Assembly (NCBI RefSeq): GCF_002007485.1 | Contig: NZ_CP015820.1 | Span: forward strand, 248,001-312,000 | DNA: 64,000 nucleotides | Direction of reading: 5' to 3' | Source: Ditibartonella apihabitans | GTDB lineage: Bacteria > Pseudomonadota > Alphaproteobacteria > Rhizobiales > Rhizobiaceae | Part shown: piece after piece, positions 21,399 through 31,925 of the stretch | Layout: the number at the start of each line of letters is the position of its first letter | Position numbering within the stretch: position 1 is the stretch's first letter | Notes under the pieces: model-generated | Told to the model about the DNA's origin: nothing | Databases searched by the model: none | The model's input: only the letters and a program-made list of their open reading frames with translations | Translations under genes and position numbers: made by a program

Positions 21399-23693
21399 CT
21401 ATTTTGTTGTGTTATAGGCAGCTAATGCTGCCATCGTCACTATGTCGGAGTCACGTGCGCCCAAGGGAACAATCTGGGCCGATTTTTCGAGACCGACGAG
21501 AATAGGTCCGATCAAGGTTGCTCCGCCGAGTTCCTGCAACATTTTGCTGGCAATTGAAGCAGAATGGTAGCCCGGCATAACCAGAACATTGGCCGGTTCG
21601 CTCAATCCCATGAATGGATATTGCTCCATCATTTTCGGATTGAGCGCAACGTCGGCACTCATTTCGCCATCAACTTCGAAATTGACATTGCGTGCGCGAA
21701 GCAATTTGACCGCTTCCTGAATACGTTGGGCGCCTTCACCCTTCATGTGACCGAAAGTAGAATATGCCAGAAGTGCAACGCGTGGCTTATAGCTCATATC
21801 ACGGGCAAAATTTGCAGCTTGCTCGGCAATATCGGCTAATTCTTCCGGATTCGGGTGTTCCGAAATTGCCGTGTCGGCAATAAAAACGGTGCGCCCGCGG
21901 CAAATTGCCATAGAAATACCGACAACCCGTTCGCCGGCTTTCATGTCGATAACGCGGCGGACATCGGCAAGTCCGGTTTCATAATTTCGGGTAACACCGG
22001 TAATCATCGCATCGGCATCGCCCATTGCCAACATACATGCGGCAAAATGGTTGCGATCATTATTGATGTAACGGTGGCAATCTCTCAATAGCCAACCTCT
22101 TCGTTGCATTTTGCTATAGAGATAATCGGCATAAGCATCTTTCCGATCGGACAGGCGGGCATTGGCAATTTTTATTCCGGATCTGTTAAGGTCGATACCG
22201 GCTATATGTGCTCTTTTTTCAATAATATCTTCATGACCAACCAGAATGGCACTACCGAGGTTCTGGTTGACGTAAGAAACGGCTGCCCGCATGACCTGTT
22301 CTTCTTCACCTTCGGCAAAGACAATCCGTTTGGGATTTTGCCGTACGCGATTATAAACACCGCGCATTGTTGCGGCTATCGGGTCACGCCGCGCAGCCAA
22401 ATCCCGTGCATAAGCTTCGAGATCAGCAATAGGCTTGCCGGCAACGCCGCTTTCCATTGCCGCCTTGGCAACTGCAGTCGGAATGGCAGATAACAGGCGT
22501 GAATCAAACGGTACCGGAATGATATAATTCGGACCGAATTTCAGTCGGGTGCCCCGATAGGCTTCGGCGACATCGTCAGGCACTTCTTCACGGGCAAGTT
22601 GGGCTATGGCTTTTGCCGCCGCAATTTTCATTGTTTCATTGATCGTGCTGGCGCGGACATCCAAAGCTCCGCGGAAAATATAAGGAAAGCATAAGACATT
22701 GTTGATCTGGTTCGGATAATCCGAGCGGCCTGTTGCCATAATGGCATCATCACGCACCTTGGCAACTTCTTCCGGCGTAATTTCAGGATCAGGATTAGCC
22801 ATAGCAAAAATGATCGGTTTCGGAGCCATGGATTTGACCATTTCGGGAGTCAGAACACCCTTGGCCGAAACGCCAAAGAAAACATCTGCCCCATCAAGTG
22901 CTTCGGCGAGTGTACGTTTGTCGGTCTTGACGGCATGGGCCGCTTTCCATTGGTTCATATTTTCTTGCCGACCTTCATAAACAACGCCTTTGGTGTCGCA
23001 CAATATGACATTTTCCGACTTGAACCCCATGGCCTTTATGAGTTCAATGCAGGCAATTCCTGCAGAACCGGCACCATTACAGACGAGACGTGTATGTTTC
23101 ATGTCCCGACCGGTGAGGTAAAGCGCATTGATGAGACCGGCTGTAGCAATAATAGCCGTACCATGTTGGTCGTCATGGAAAACCGGAATATTCATTAACT
23201 CTCTTAAACGGCTTTCAATGATGAAACAGTCCGGAGCCTTGATATCTTCCAGATTTATGCCGCCGAAAGACGGGCCGAGATAACGGACCGAATTGATGAA
23301 AGCATCAACATCGGTCGTATCAATTTCGAGGTCAATTGAATCGACATCGGCAAAACGTTTGAACAACACGGCTTTGCCTTCCATCACCGGCTTGGAGGCG
23401 AGAGCACCAAGATGACCAAGGCCCAAAATGGCTGTGCCGTTGGAAATAACAGCAACGAGGTTGCCTTTGGCTGTATAATCATAGGCAAGAGCCGGATTTT
23501 GCGCAATGGCTTTCACCGGAACTGCAACACCCGGTGAATAAGCTAAAGCCAAATCATGTTGGGTTGCCATGGGCTTTGTCGCAATAATTTCGAGCTTTCC
23601 CGGACGCCCGCGACTGTGAAAATCCAGCGCTTCCTGATCGAGAGAACTGTAACTTGTTGATTTGTCGTTGTTTTTTTGATTCTTTTTGCTCAT
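21399..23693 (-). CDS. maeB: NADP-dependent malic enzyme with phosphotransacetylase-like domain
   Basis: A 764-residue MaeB/TME-type enzyme. It oxidatively decarboxylates malate to pyruvate, making NADPH and linking the TCA cycle to gluconeogenesis. The N-terminal malic domain has AYSPGVAVP, the catalytic-region FHDDQHGTA, and the nucleotide-binding VCNGAGSAGIACIEL. From about residue 430 a phosphate acetyltransferase-like domain follows (AMGDADAMITGVTRNYETGLADVRRVID), usually regulatory (acetyl-CoA binding) rather than catalytic. Length and domain order are standard. The ATG start has only a weak ribosome binding site. It is divergent from mutS. Confidence 0.95.
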   Translation of the reverse strand: MSKKNQKNNDKSTSYSSLDQEALDFHSRGRPGKLEIIATKPMATQHDLALAYSPGVAVPVKAIAQNPALAYDYTAKGNLVAVISNGTAILGLGHLGALASKPVMEGKAVLFKRFADVDSIDLEIDTTDVDAFINSVRYLGPSFGGINLEDIKAPDCFIIESRLRELMNIPVFHDDQHGTAIIATAGLINALYLTGRDMKHTRLVCNGAGSAGIACIELIKAMGFKSENVILCDTKGVVYEGRQENMNQWKAAHAVKTDKRTLAEALDGADVFFGVSAKGVLTPEMVKSMAPKPIIFAMANPDPEITPEEVAKVRDDAIMATGRSDYPNQINNVLCFPYIFRGALDVRASTINETMKIAAAKAIAQLAREEVPDDVAEAYRGTRLKFGPNYIIPVPFDSRLLSAIPTAVAKAAMESGVAGKPIADLEAYARDLAARRDPIAATMRGVYNRVRQNPKRIVFAEGEEEQVMRAAVSYVNQNLGSAILVGHEDIIEKRAHIAGIDLNRSGIKIANARLSDRKDAYADYLYSKMQRRGWLLRDCHRYINNDRNHFAACMLAMGDADAMITGVTRNYETGLADVRRVIDMKAGERVVGISMAICRGRTVFIADTAISEHPNPEELADIAEQAANFARDMSYKPRVALLAYSTFGHMKGEGAQRIQEAVKLLRARNVNFEVDGEMSADVALNPKMMEQYPFMGLSEPANVLVMPGYHSASIASKMLQELGGATLIGPILVGLEKSAQIVPLGARDSDIVTMAALAAYNTTK

Positions 23694-24002
23694 TTTTCTA
23701 TCATTTTCTGAGGTAGCGAGTTTGTTCGCTCCATTTAAGCCGGTATATATGTGATAATAAACGGAAATTATGGATTATATTTAAAAAATAGTCCAAGTTT
23801 TTTATTGCTTTTGCATATATTGTCCGGACGTTTCGAACAACAAATTCTGATGACATTTCAATCGACAAGAGTTGGGTATTAAAACACATATTGAATGGCA
23901 TGACACATAGTTTGGATGCTATAGCTTGAAATATTCCGACAAAGCATTGCGGTTTAAAAAAGCTCTTTGGTGACAAGCCGAAAGCAAAGGTAAAAAAAAG
24001 GC
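23694..24002. other. 309-bp divergent promoter region maeB/mutS
   Basis: AT-rich, no RNA gene or convincing ORF. A 91-codon minus-strand frame here has no family resemblance and covers the promoter region, so I left it out. Confidence 0.5.
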
Positions 24003-26738
24003 ATGGCAGAAGAAGTAACCCGGGAAATGGCGGCAGAAAAGCCGGAAAGAAAACATAATCGCTCTGATGATCGTATCACGCCGATGATGGAGCAATATAT
24101 CGAGATAAAGGCGGCAAATAGCGATTATTTGCTGTTTTATCGCATGGGTGATTTTTACGAGTTATTTTTTGATGATGCCGTTGAAGCTTCCAAAGCATTG
24201 GGTATCGCTCTTACCAAACGTGGCAAACATCTTGGCGAAGATGTGCCAATGTGTGGCGTTCCTGTTCATGCTGCTGATGATTATTTGCAAAAACTTATTG
24301 CCTGCGGTTACCGCGTGGCCGTCTGCGAGCAGATGGAAGATCCCGCTGAAGCAAGAAAACGGGGTGCCAAATCGGTTGTGCGACGCAATGTTATCCGCCT
24401 TGTCACACCGGGGACTTTGACAGAAGACAAACTGCTTGATCCGGCGCGCGCCAATTATCTTATGGCGCTTTCACGCATAAAGTCGGGAAAAGATCAGGAA
24501 TTTGCGCTTGCATGGATTGATATTTCGACCGGAATTTTCAAAGTAAGCCGTGCCCATGCCGACCGGTTGCTTGCCGATATTATGCGCATTGACCCGCAAG
24601 AACTGATTGTTGCCGATAGTGTTTTCCATGACGAGGCATTGAAACCGTTATTCAACATTCTTGGCCGTATCGTCACACCGCAAGCAGCAAGCCTCTTTGA
24701 TAGCAATATGGCCGAACGCAATATTTGCGACTATTTCAAACTGGCAACACTGGAGGGGCTCGGACACTATGATCGTGCCGAACTTTCGGCCATTTCGGCG
24801 GCAATCGGTTATGTTGAAAAAACACAGATCAATGAACGTCCCCCCCTTATGCGTCCTCTCAGGGAAGATGAAAATGCCTCTTTGTTTATTGATCCGGCAA
24901 CCCGCAACAATCTGGAATTGACACGAACACTTTCAGGCCAGCGCGATGGCAGCTTGATGAAAGCGATTGACCGGACCGTCACCGGCGGCGGTGCAAGGCT
25001 TTTGAGCGAACGCTTGATGGCGCCGTTGATTTCACCGGTAACAATCAACGAGAGGCTCGATTCGGTTGCCTATTTTCTCAATGATATGCGGTTTGCCGAA
25101 AATTTGCAGGCTATTTTGAAGAGCGCTCCTGATATGCCGCGAGCACTTTCACGCCTTGTTCTTGGTCGCGGCGGCCCGCGCGATATGGCTGCAATCCAGC
25201 GCGGCTTTGCTGTTATTTGCGATGTGAGACATCTGTTTGCGGGTAAACTTCTACCGCAAGAATTAAGTGATGCTTTTGCAACTCTTGAAAAATTGCCGGT
25301 TGATTTACACAGTCACCTTGATCGCATACTGGCCGATGATTTGCCCTTGTTGAAACGGGACGGGGGATTTGTTCGCGAGAATTATAACAAAGAGCTTGAT
25401 GAATTAAGAACCTTGAGGGATCAATCCCGCCGCTTCATTGCCGAATTGCAAGGCCGTTATGCGGAAGAGACGGGCGTTAAAGCGCTTAAAATCCGCCATA
25501 ACAATATTCTCGGTTATTATATCGAAGTCACCGCGCTTCAGGCACCCGCACTGACAGAAACGGCTGAAGCAAAAAGCCGTTTTATCCATCGCCAGACAAT
25601 GGCGAATGCCATGCGTTTTACCACAACCGAACTTGCCGATCTTGAAAGCCGCATTGCCAATGCAGCCGATCGTGCTTTGACAATCGAACTTGAATTGTTC
25701 GAGAAGCTTGTCGCAGAAATTGCAGATCAAGCCGATTTTATCCGGCAAGCCGCTATGGCACTTGCTGTTTTTGATGTTTCCGCCTCCAATGCTTCTCTTG
25801 CCGAAGAACAGGGCTATTGCCGCCCGATTGTCGACCAGTCGCTCGATTTCGAGATTGTCGCCGGACGCCATCCGGTGGTCGAACAGGCATTGAGAAAGCA
25901 GGCCAAGGAACCGTTTGTAGCCAATAATTGTGATCTTTCTCCCAAAAATGGTGCGAAATACGGCGCCATTTGGCTTCTCACCGGCCCCAATATGGGTGGT
26001 AAATCAACGTTTTTGCGTCAAAATGCCTTGATTGCGATAATGGCGCAAATGGGGTCGTTCGTTCCTGCCGGTTCTGCCCATATCGGTGTTGTCGACAGGC
26101 TTTTTAGCCGCGTTGGTGCAGCCGATGATCTTGCCCATGGGCGGTCAACTTTTATGGTTGAAATGGTGGAAACAGCAACAATTCTCAATCAGGCAGGCGA
26201 GCGTTCATTGGTCATTCTCGACGAAATCGGCCGTGGGACGTCGACATTTGACGGGCTTTCAATTGCCTGGGCAGCCATTGAATATCTTCATGAAGTCAAT
26301 CATTGCCGTGCAATTTTTGCGACCCATTTCCATGAAATGACAGCGCTCACCGAAAAACTTGATCGTCTTCATAATGTGACGATGAAAGTCAAAGAATGGA
26401 ATGGCGATGTTGTTTTTCTTCACGAGGTGGGAAACGGCGCGGCAGATCGTTCTTACGGTGTGCAGGTGGCAAAACTTGCAGGCCTTCCGGCCGCTGTTTT
26501 GTCGCGGGCAAAAGATGTTCTCCACCAATTGGAAAAAGGCGAAGTCGCCGGTAAAGCCACAAAATTGATAGATGATCTTCCACTTTTTTCCGTTGCTTTG
26601 GCACGCGAAGCAGAAAACAGCCGTCAAACTTCAAAAATTGAAGAAGCCTTGAAGGCAATCAATCCGGATGAGCTTTCGCCAAGGGAAGCCTTGGAAGAAC
26701 TCTATCGCCTGAAACAACTTTCATTGGCTGAAAATTAA
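24003..26738 (+). CDS. mutS: DNA mismatch repair protein MutS
   Basis: A 911-residue MutS that recognises mismatches and small loops and recruits MutL. The mismatch-binding F-x-E motif is visible in MGDFYELFF (about residue 48). The connector, core and clamp domains follow. The ATPase has Walker [15 protein letters not shown] (about 661), [14 protein letters not shown], the [16 protein letters not shown]alker B/signature region and a C-terminal helix-turn-helix. A short, dispensable C-terminal extension closes the protein. Start ATG at 24003. It is monocistronic, with a strong terminator about 70 nt downstream. Confidence 0.98.
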   Translation: MAEEVTREMAAEKPERKHNRSDDRITPMMEQYIEIKAANSDYLLFYRMGDFYELFFDDAVEASKALGIALTKRGKHLGEDVPMCGVPVHAADDYLQKLIACGYRVAVCEQMEDPAEARKRGAKSVVRRNVIRLVTPGTLTEDKLLDPARANYLMALSRIKSGKDQEFALAWIDISTGIFKVSRAHADRLLADIMRIDPQELIVADSVFHDEALKPLFNILGRIVTPQAASLFDSNMAERNICDYFKLATLEGLGHYDRAELSAISAAIGYVEKTQINERPPLMRPLREDENASLFIDPATRNNLELTRTLSGQRDGSLMKAIDRTVTGGGARLLSERLMAPLISPVTINERLDSVAYFLNDMRFAENLQAILKSAPDMPRALSRLVLGRGGPRDMAAIQRGFAVICDVRHLFAGKLLPQELSDAFATLEKLPVDLHSHLDRILADDLPLLKRDGGFVRENYNKELDELRTLRDQSRRFIAELQGRYAEETGVKALKIRHNNILGYYIEVTALQAPALTETAEAKSRFIHRQTMANAMRFTTTELADLESRIANAADRALTIELELFEKLVAEIADQADFIRQAAMALAVFDVSASNASLAEEQGYCRPIVDQSLDFEIVAGRHPVVEQALRKQAKEPFVANNCDLSPKNGAKYGAIWLLTGPNMGGKSTFLRQNALIAIMAQMGSFVPAGSAHIGVVDRLFSRVGAADDLAHGRSTFMVEMVETATILNQAGERSLVILDEIGRGTSTFDGLSIAWAAIEYLHEVNHCRAIFATHFHEMTALTEKLDRLHNVTMKVKEWNGDVVFLHEVGNGAADRSYGVQVAKLAGLPAAVLSRAKDVLHQLEKGEVAGKATKLIDDLPLFSVALAREAENSRQTSKIEEALKAINPDELSPREALEELYRLKQLSLAEN

Positions 26739-26803
26739 CGGGAAGGGCCAGAAATTAACCTTCTGAATCGTCAAAACCATGTGTGTTTTTTAAAGCGCTT
26801 GAA

Positions 26804-26826
26804 GCGCGGGCAAAGCCCGCTTTTCA
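26804..26826 (+). terminator. Rho-independent terminator of mutS
   Basis: GCGGGC-AAA-GCCCGC stem followed by TTTT. Confidence 0.8.
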
Positions 26827-26915
26827 CATTTTTAATAAGATCGGATGGTTCAACAAGAACGGGGTGATGTTAAACGGGGATATATCAAACAATCATCCGG
26901 AGGCTCTCAATTCAC

Positions 26916-27041
26916 ATGAACCAATGGTTATTGATCGCATTGGTCTTGAATTGTTTGCCTGACCGCCGAAAAAAGCCGGTATTTAAAAAATCCGGTTTCG
27001 GCTTAAAATATCAAGATAGTGCTTCCGCTCAAGCAAAGTGA
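26916..27041 (+). CDS. Possible small protein (41 aa), doubtful
   Basis: An ATG preceded by GGAGG at 12 nt opens a 41-residue frame with a hydrophobic N-terminus (MNQWLLIALVLNCLP) followed by a basic stretch (DRRKKPVFKK). It resembles a tiny membrane or secreted peptide, but the frame runs through the inverted repeat that may terminate the opposite gene, so chance is a real alternative. No function is proposed. Confidence 0.15.
   Translation: MNQWLLIALVLNCLPDRRKKPVFKKSGFGLKYQDSASAQAK
26969..27006 (-). terminator. Probable terminator of the thiolase gene
   Basis: On the minus strand AAGCCG and CGGCTT bracket a long loop that contains a second CCGG/CCGG pairing, followed by a T tract. Confidence 0.5.
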
Positions 27042-27044
27042 TTT

Positions 27045-28217
27045 TTAAGCGTTGTGATATGGCCTGAATGCTGCACTTATTCCCATTCCTCCACCGATTC
27101 CCATTGTTGCAAGGCCAAGGGCATCGTCAGCCTGATTTTTCATCTGGGAAAAAAGCCGTATCGTCAAAAAAGTGCCCGACGCGCCGAAGGGATGCCCAAG
27201 GGCGATTGCGCCACCATCACGGTTGATTTGTTCTTCCGATATATCCAATTCGTCAATGGCGGCAAGCACTTGTGCTGCAAAAGCTTCATTGAATTCAATG
27301 ACTTTAAAATCCGAACAATTGTCGAGCTTCATTCTTTGTAACAACTTTTTTGTCGAAGGAACCGCTCCCATACCGGCAAGATTGGGATCAACACCGCTTA
27401 CAGCACTGTCAACGAACACAATCCCGTATTGAATACCCAATTGTTTGGCTTTTTCGAGAGATGTCACCAGAACAAGTGCCGCTCCGTCATTCAAAGGGCA
27501 GGAATTTCCGGCCGTGACTGTTCCATCTGTTTCAAATACCGGTCGCAAATGCTCCAAAGTTTCAAGTTTCAAACCTGCTCTCGGGCAATCGTCAGCGGAA
27601 AATAAGCCTTTTGCTGTTTGAAGTGCTATGATTTCATCATCAAAACGATGGTCCGCCTGAGCTTTCAAAGCTCGTCGATGGCTTTGAAGCGCAAAACGAT
27701 CCTGTCTTTGTCTCGATACACCAAAATGTCGGGCAATATTTTCAGCCATGTTTCCCATATCGGGGTCACCGATTGTATCCGGTGAAAACCGTGCACGGGA
27801 GAAAAATTGCGGCAATTCGCGCGGCGTTTTCGGGCGTTTTATGCGCCAAGGCGCAGTTGATACACTTTCTGCACCACCGGCAAGATAAATGTCACCCGCT
27901 CCCGCTTCAACAAGTCTGCACGCCATAACGACGGCTTCAAGACCTGAGCCGCATTGTCGGTCGAGCGTTAACCCCGAAATTTCGACAGGCAGTCCGGCGG
28001 TTAAAGCGGCAAGGCGTGCGAGATTACCGCCACCGCCCGCCGCATTACCGATCATAACATCGTCAATATCGGTTTTTTTGATGTTTGTGCTTTCGACGAG
28101 TGCCTGAATGAGCGGGCTTAGAAGATATTCCACGTCAACAGATGAAAGCGCACCATATGCGCGCGCTATAGCTGTTCTCGCGACCGCAATAATAACTGGT
28201 GTTCTGCTTTCATCCAT
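27045..28217 (-). CDS. Thiolase family protein, VraB-like, lacking the second catalytic cysteine
   Basis: A 390-residue thiolase-fold protein. The acyl-accepting Cys is present (DRQCGSG, C89), as are the NEAF motif and the His of GHPFGASG (H342). The C-terminal motif that normally reads C-x-G-G-G is MGIGGGMG, so the usual general acid/base Cys is Gly373. From memory, Staphylococcus VraB has the same MGIGGG ending and a similar APWRIKRP-type segment, so this is probably a natural subfamily rather than damage. The start lies 2 bp after the upstream ligase stop, showing an operon. Acyl-CoA thiolysis or condensation with altered chemistry, or a thioester-binding role, is possible; the substrate is unknown. 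Confidence 0.85.
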   Translation of the reverse strand: MDESRTPVIIAVARTAIARAYGALSSVDVEYLLSPLIQALVESTNIKKTDIDDVMIGNAAGGGGNLARLAALTAGLPVEISGLTLDRQCGSGLEAVVMACRLVEAGAGDIYLAGGAESVSTAPWRIKRPKTPRELPQFFSRARFSPDTIGDPDMGNMAENIARHFGVSRQRQDRFALQSHRRALKAQADHRFDDEIIALQTAKGLFSADDCPRAGLKLETLEHLRPVFETDGTVTAGNSCPLNDGAALVLVTSLEKAKQLGIQYGIVFVDSAVSGVDPNLAGMGAVPSTKKLLQRMKLDNCSDFKVIEFNEAFAAQVLAAIDELDISEEQINRDGGAIALGHPFGASGTFLTIRLFSQMKNQADDALGLATMGIGGGMGISAAFRPYHNA

Positions 28218-28219
28218 TT

Positions 28220-29815
28220 TTAAAGCCTTGTGATTTCGGGGTTGCCCTCTTCAACCATTTTTTTAACGATGACACGCGCAATTTTTCCGCTCCATGTCAT
28301 TGGCCAATGGTTGATCATATAGAAATTTTTCGGAATTTTGAATTTTTCCATTAACGGGTGGCAAAACTCGCGCAATTCATCTGCCGTTAACGGGGCATCT
28401 TTGAATGAAACAACGCTGACAAGACGTTCTCCATAAATGTCATCGGCAATGCCGAACGCAATCGCTTCACTGATTTGAGGAATAGTTTTCAATGCGGTTT
28501 CTATTTCGGCAAGATAAATATTGTTGCCGCCCGAAATAATCATGCCACCGGCACGCCCCATTACATAAAGCTCGCCATTTTTATCCGTCATGCCGAGGTC
28601 GCCAACCGTTGCACCATATTGGTTACGGACAAATGACTTGCCATTGTCACCCCATAAATATCCGTCCGAGATCAAATTGCTTTCGACAAAAATCGTGCCG
28701 ATTTTATTAGGCGCGAGCGGTGACAAATTTTCATCGCGTATTGTGACTTTGACACCGGGAAACGGTTTTCCTACCGGCGACATGGAAGTTTCATGCGAAA
28801 GCGTTCTAGGCGTCATTTTGTTGACTGCAACAAAACTTAATTCGGAGGCGCCATAATATTGTAAAATCTCCGCATTCGGGAAAAGCGCACGGGCATCGTC
28901 ATAATGCTGACGATCGAATTTTGAAGCTCCGGTCACAAGTTGCTTCACTTCTTTAAAAACCAACTTACGCTCATCTGCCCGTTGTTTCAATTCGTTGAGC
29001 ATGGTTGGAACGCCGACAAAACGGTTGGCAGTTTTAAGAAGCTCCAATACTTCATCGACATTGAATTTCCTGACACTTTCAAATGTCTGGCCGCTATCCA
29101 ATGTTTCAATAAGCGCATAAAGGCTCACGCCGTGGGCCATGGGCCCCGGAGCAACTGATTTATGTAACGTGTCGAGACCGAAGAGCTTTCGTCCGGTGAC
29201 GAGCGAGTTTCGCCAACTTTGACGGTTTCTGATAAAAGCTTTGGGAAGCCCTGTTGTGCCGGATGTAAAACCGATGAAAAAAGGCCCGAGCGGTAAATCG
29301 GCTATTGCCCGATCAGGAACGATTCCTTCCAGAAAACGGTCATAAGTTGCCAGAAAACGGTCATAAGTTGCCAGAAAACGGTCATAAGTTGATTGGGTGT
29401 CAGCACCTTTTTCAACATAAAGCGCTGGCAGATCAAGGTTGCGGGCAATTTCAGCGATAACACAGTCTTTATTCTCGCAAATGACAATGTCGGGACTAAG
29501 CCGACGCATGATTTCTTCAATCTGTTTTAGTGGAGTCGCAACAGAAAGAACAGCAACGCAATGCGGGCTTGCCGAACCGCCGACAAAAATTTCACCAAAG
29601 CGGAAATGGTTTGGCAGTGCGAGCAACACCAGCCGACCATCATCCGGTAAACCGAAACGGTCAGGGTGGCGTTTTTCCAGATTGAAAAGCTTGCGCCTGA
29701 AAGTTTCGGCGCGTTGGCAGAGTGTTTTATAGGTGATTTCATTTCCGGCGATCGAAATCGCAATTCTGTCAGGTGTTAAACCGGCATGTTTTGCCAATAC
29801 ATCAATAACCGACAT
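28220..29815 (-). CDS. AMP-dependent acyl-CoA synthetase/ligase, VraA-like
   Basis: A 531-residue ANL superfamily enzyme that would activate a carboxylic acid as acyl-AMP and transfer it to CoA. Visible motifs: IGFTSGTTGLPKAF (P-loop), LQYYGASELSF, VGDLGMTDKNGELYVMGRAGGMIISGGNNIYLAEIE, and the catalytic Lys region SGKIAR near the end. The N-terminal part carries three perfect tandem copies of the heptad TYDRFLA (29329-29391), unlike anything in the family core. ATG at 29815 has AGGGG 5 nt upstream. It forms a tight operon with the atypical thiolase, resembling staphylococcal vraA-vraB; transfer from another phylum is possible but unproven. Confidence 0.88.
   Translation of the reverse strand: MSVIDVLAKHAGLTPDRIAISIAGNEITYKTLCQRAETFRRKLFNLEKRHPDRFGLPDDGRLVLLALPNHFRFGEIFVGGSASPHCVAVLSVATPLKQIEEIMRRLSPDIVICENKDCVIAEIARNLDLPALYVEKGADTQSTYDRFLATYDRFLATYDRFLEGIVPDRAIADLPLGPFFIGFTSGTTGLPKAFIRNRQSWRNSLVTGRKLFGLDTLHKSVAPGPMAHGVSLYALIETLDSGQTFESVRKFNVDEVLELLKTANRFVGVPTMLNELKQRADERKLVFKEVKQLVTGASKFDRQHYDDARALFPNAEILQYYGASELSFVAVNKMTPRTLSHETSMSPVGKPFPGVKVTIRDENLSPLAPNKIGTIFVESNLISDGYLWGDNGKSFVRNQYGATVGDLGMTDKNGELYVMGRAGGMIISGGNNIYLAEIETALKTIPQISEAIAFGIADDIYGERLVSVVSFKDAPLTADELREFCHPLMEKFKIPKNFYMINHWPMTWSGKIARVIVKKMVEEGNPEITRL
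29329..29391. repeat. 3 x 21-bp perfect tandem repeat inside the ligase gene
   Basis: Three identical 21-bp units, each encoding seven residues (T-Y-D-R-F-L-A phase), sit in frame in the acyl-CoA ligase. Perfect identity, including third positions, implies recent expansion. Copy-number change would alter the protein by 7 residues without a frameshift. Confidence 0.95.
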
Positions 29816-29890
29816 TCGTTCCCCTAACGGTTCGGAAATAATTATGGAGCGACTGCTTTTTTAAGCGCCGACGTATTTTTAAAATGATCA

Positions 29891-29932
29891 TAAAACTCTC
29901 CCGTTACAATTCAACGATTATAACGGGAGAGA
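29891..29932 (-). terminator. Rho-independent terminator of ilvD
   Basis: On the minus strand CTCTCCCGTTA and TAACGGGAGAG form an 11-bp perfect stem followed by TTTTA. Confidence 0.85.
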
Positions 29933-29943
29933 AAATTTTAAAA

Positions 29944-31782
29944 TCAGATTTGGCGAACAGCACCTTTGGCTGCCGATGTTGTCATGGCTGCATAAGCGCG
30001 TAATGCCTTGGAGACTTTGCGTTTGCGAACCTCTTCCGGCTTCCAGGCTTTGTCGCCTTTCTGTTCCATTTCCTTGCGACGTTTGGCAAGTGTAGCGTCA
30101 TCGACATTAAGATGGATTTTGCGATTTGGTATGTCGATTTCGATTATATCGCCTTCTTCGACAAGGCCAATTGTGCCGCCTTCAGCAGCTTCCGGTGAAA
30201 CATGGCCGATGGAAAGCCCTGACGAACCACCGGAAAAACGACCATCGGTAATGAGGGCACAGGCTTTTCCCAAACCTTTCGATTTCAGGTAGCTTGTCGG
30301 ATAAAGCATTTCCTGCATTCCGGGGCCACCGCGTGGACCTTCGTAACGGATAAGCACAATGTCCCCCGGTTTGATTTTGCCGTTCAAAATAGCCACCACT
30401 GCCGAGTCCTGACTTTCAAAAATCCGTGCAGGACCTTTGAATTTCAAAATCGAGTCGTCAACACCGGCAGTTTTGACGATGCACCCATCCTTGGCAAGAT
30501 TGCCGTAAAGAACGGCCAGGCCGCCATCCTTCGAATAGGCGTGGTCGACATCGCGGATAACGCCTTTTTCGCGGTCAAGGTCGACTGTTTCATAACGCCG
30601 TGACTGGCTGAATGGTATTTGTGTGGGAATACCACCCGGAGCTGCACGATAAAATTCATGGACTTCGGGATTATTTGTCTGTTTGACATCCCATTTACGC
30701 AAAGCATCCTTCAAGGTTGCTTCATGAACAGTTGCAACTTCGCTGTGAATAAGACCTGCACGGTCAAGCTCGCCCAGAATTGCCATCACGCCGCCGGCAC
30801 GGTGGACATCTTCCATATGCACATTGGCAACGGCCGGAGCGACTTTACAAATAACCGGAACATGGCGTGAAAGCCGGTCGATGTCGGACATGGTAAAATC
30901 AACTTCGCCTTCTTGCGCAGCGGCTAGTAAGTGAAGAACCGTATTGGTTGAACCGCCCATTGAAATATCAAGCGTCATTGCATTTTCAAAAGATTTGAAT
31001 GTTGCAATCGAGCGGGGAAGAACACTGTCATCATTCTGTTCATAATAACGCTTGGCCAATTCAACAATCCGGTGGCCGGCTTTTTCAAAAAGATGTTTGC
31101 GGTCGGCATGGGTTGCGAGCATTGAACCATTGCCGGGAAGCGAAAGCCCCAGAGCTTCGGTCAGGCAATTCATCGAGTTTGCTGTAAACATTCCCGAACA
31201 TGAACCGCATGTCGGGCAAGCTGCCCGTTCCATATTGGCAACTTCCGAGTCGCTGTTATGGTCATCGGCTGCCGCAACCATGGCATCAATAAGATCAACC
31301 GCAAGGTCTTTGCCTTTCCATTTGATCTTTCCTGCTTCCATAGGGCCGCCGGACACAAAAATCGTTGGAATATTGAGCCGCAAAGCCGCCATCAGCATTC
31401 CTGGCGTAATTTTATCGCAATTGGAAATACAGACCAGAGCATCTGCACAATGGGCATTGACCATATATTCGACCGAATCGGCAATGATCTCGCGGGAGGG
31501 AAGAGAATAGAGCATACCGTCATGCCCCATTGCGATGCCGTCATCGACAGCAATTGTATTGAACTCTTTGGCAACGCCGCCAGCTTTTTCCACTTCACGC
31601 GCGACAAGTTGGCCTAAATCTTTAAGATGGACATGGCCCGGAACAAATTGCGTAAAGGAATTGGCAATCGCAATAATCGGCTTACCAAAATCTCCGTCTT
31701 TCATTCCTGTGGCACGCCAAAGGCCACGGGCACCGGCCATATTCCGGCCATGAGTAGAAGTTCTTGAGCGATAGGGAGGCAT
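29944..31782 (-). CDS. ilvD: Dihydroxy-acid dehydratase
   Basis: About 612 residues. It dehydrates 2,3-dihydroxy-isovalerate and its isoleucine-pathway analogue, the third step of branched-chain amino-acid synthesis. The Fe-S ligating regions [12 protein letters not shown] (about 120) and [19 protein letters not shown] (about 190) are intact, and [20 protein letters not shown] is near the C-terminus. The frame extends to 31836, but ATG at 31782 ([22 protein letters not shown]) is the family start and has AAGGAAA upstream. No other ilv gene is in the window. Confidence 0.97.
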   Translation of the reverse strand: MPPYRSRTSTHGRNMAGARGLWRATGMKDGDFGKPIIAIANSFTQFVPGHVHLKDLGQLVAREVEKAGGVAKEFNTIAVDDGIAMGHDGMLYSLPSREIIADSVEYMVNAHCADALVCISNCDKITPGMLMAALRLNIPTIFVSGGPMEAGKIKWKGKDLAVDLIDAMVAAADDHNSDSEVANMERAACPTCGSCSGMFTANSMNCLTEALGLSLPGNGSMLATHADRKHLFEKAGHRIVELAKRYYEQNDDSVLPRSIATFKSFENAMTLDISMGGSTNTVLHLLAAAQEGEVDFTMSDIDRLSRHVPVICKVAPAVANVHMEDVHRAGGVMAILGELDRAGLIHSEVATVHEATLKDALRKWDVKQTNNPEVHEFYRAAPGGIPTQIPFSQSRRYETVDLDREKGVIRDVDHAYSKDGGLAVLYGNLAKDGCIVKTAGVDDSILKFKGPARIFESQDSAVVAILNGKIKPGDIVLIRYEGPRGGPGMQEMLYPTSYLKSKGLGKACALITDGRFSGGSSGLSIGHVSPEAAEGGTIGLVEEGDIIEIDIPNRKIHLNVDDATLAKRRKEMEQKGDKAWKPEEVRKRKVSKALRAYAAMTTSAAKGAVRQI

Positions 31783-31925
31783 TTTGAATTTCCTTGAATA
31801 ATTCCAATGTAGCAACGGTTTTGCCGCACAGATCATATAAACGCAAGGATTTTAAACGCTTTTTCGTTCAATGCTCAATCACATTTAGATTAGAATCAAA
31901 AACAATTGGAAAAATTTACGCAATA

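Larger units (their letters stand above)
26739..27044. other. 306-bp convergent intergenic region mutS/thiolase
   Basis: Contains the mutS terminator, a possible thiolase terminator, and a 41-codon plus-strand frame at 26916-27041 listed separately. Confidence 0.5.

Noticed and set aside
23701-23976. 91-codon minus-strand frame in the maeB/mutS promoter region
   Set aside because: It occupies nearly the whole divergent promoter region and has no recognisable features.
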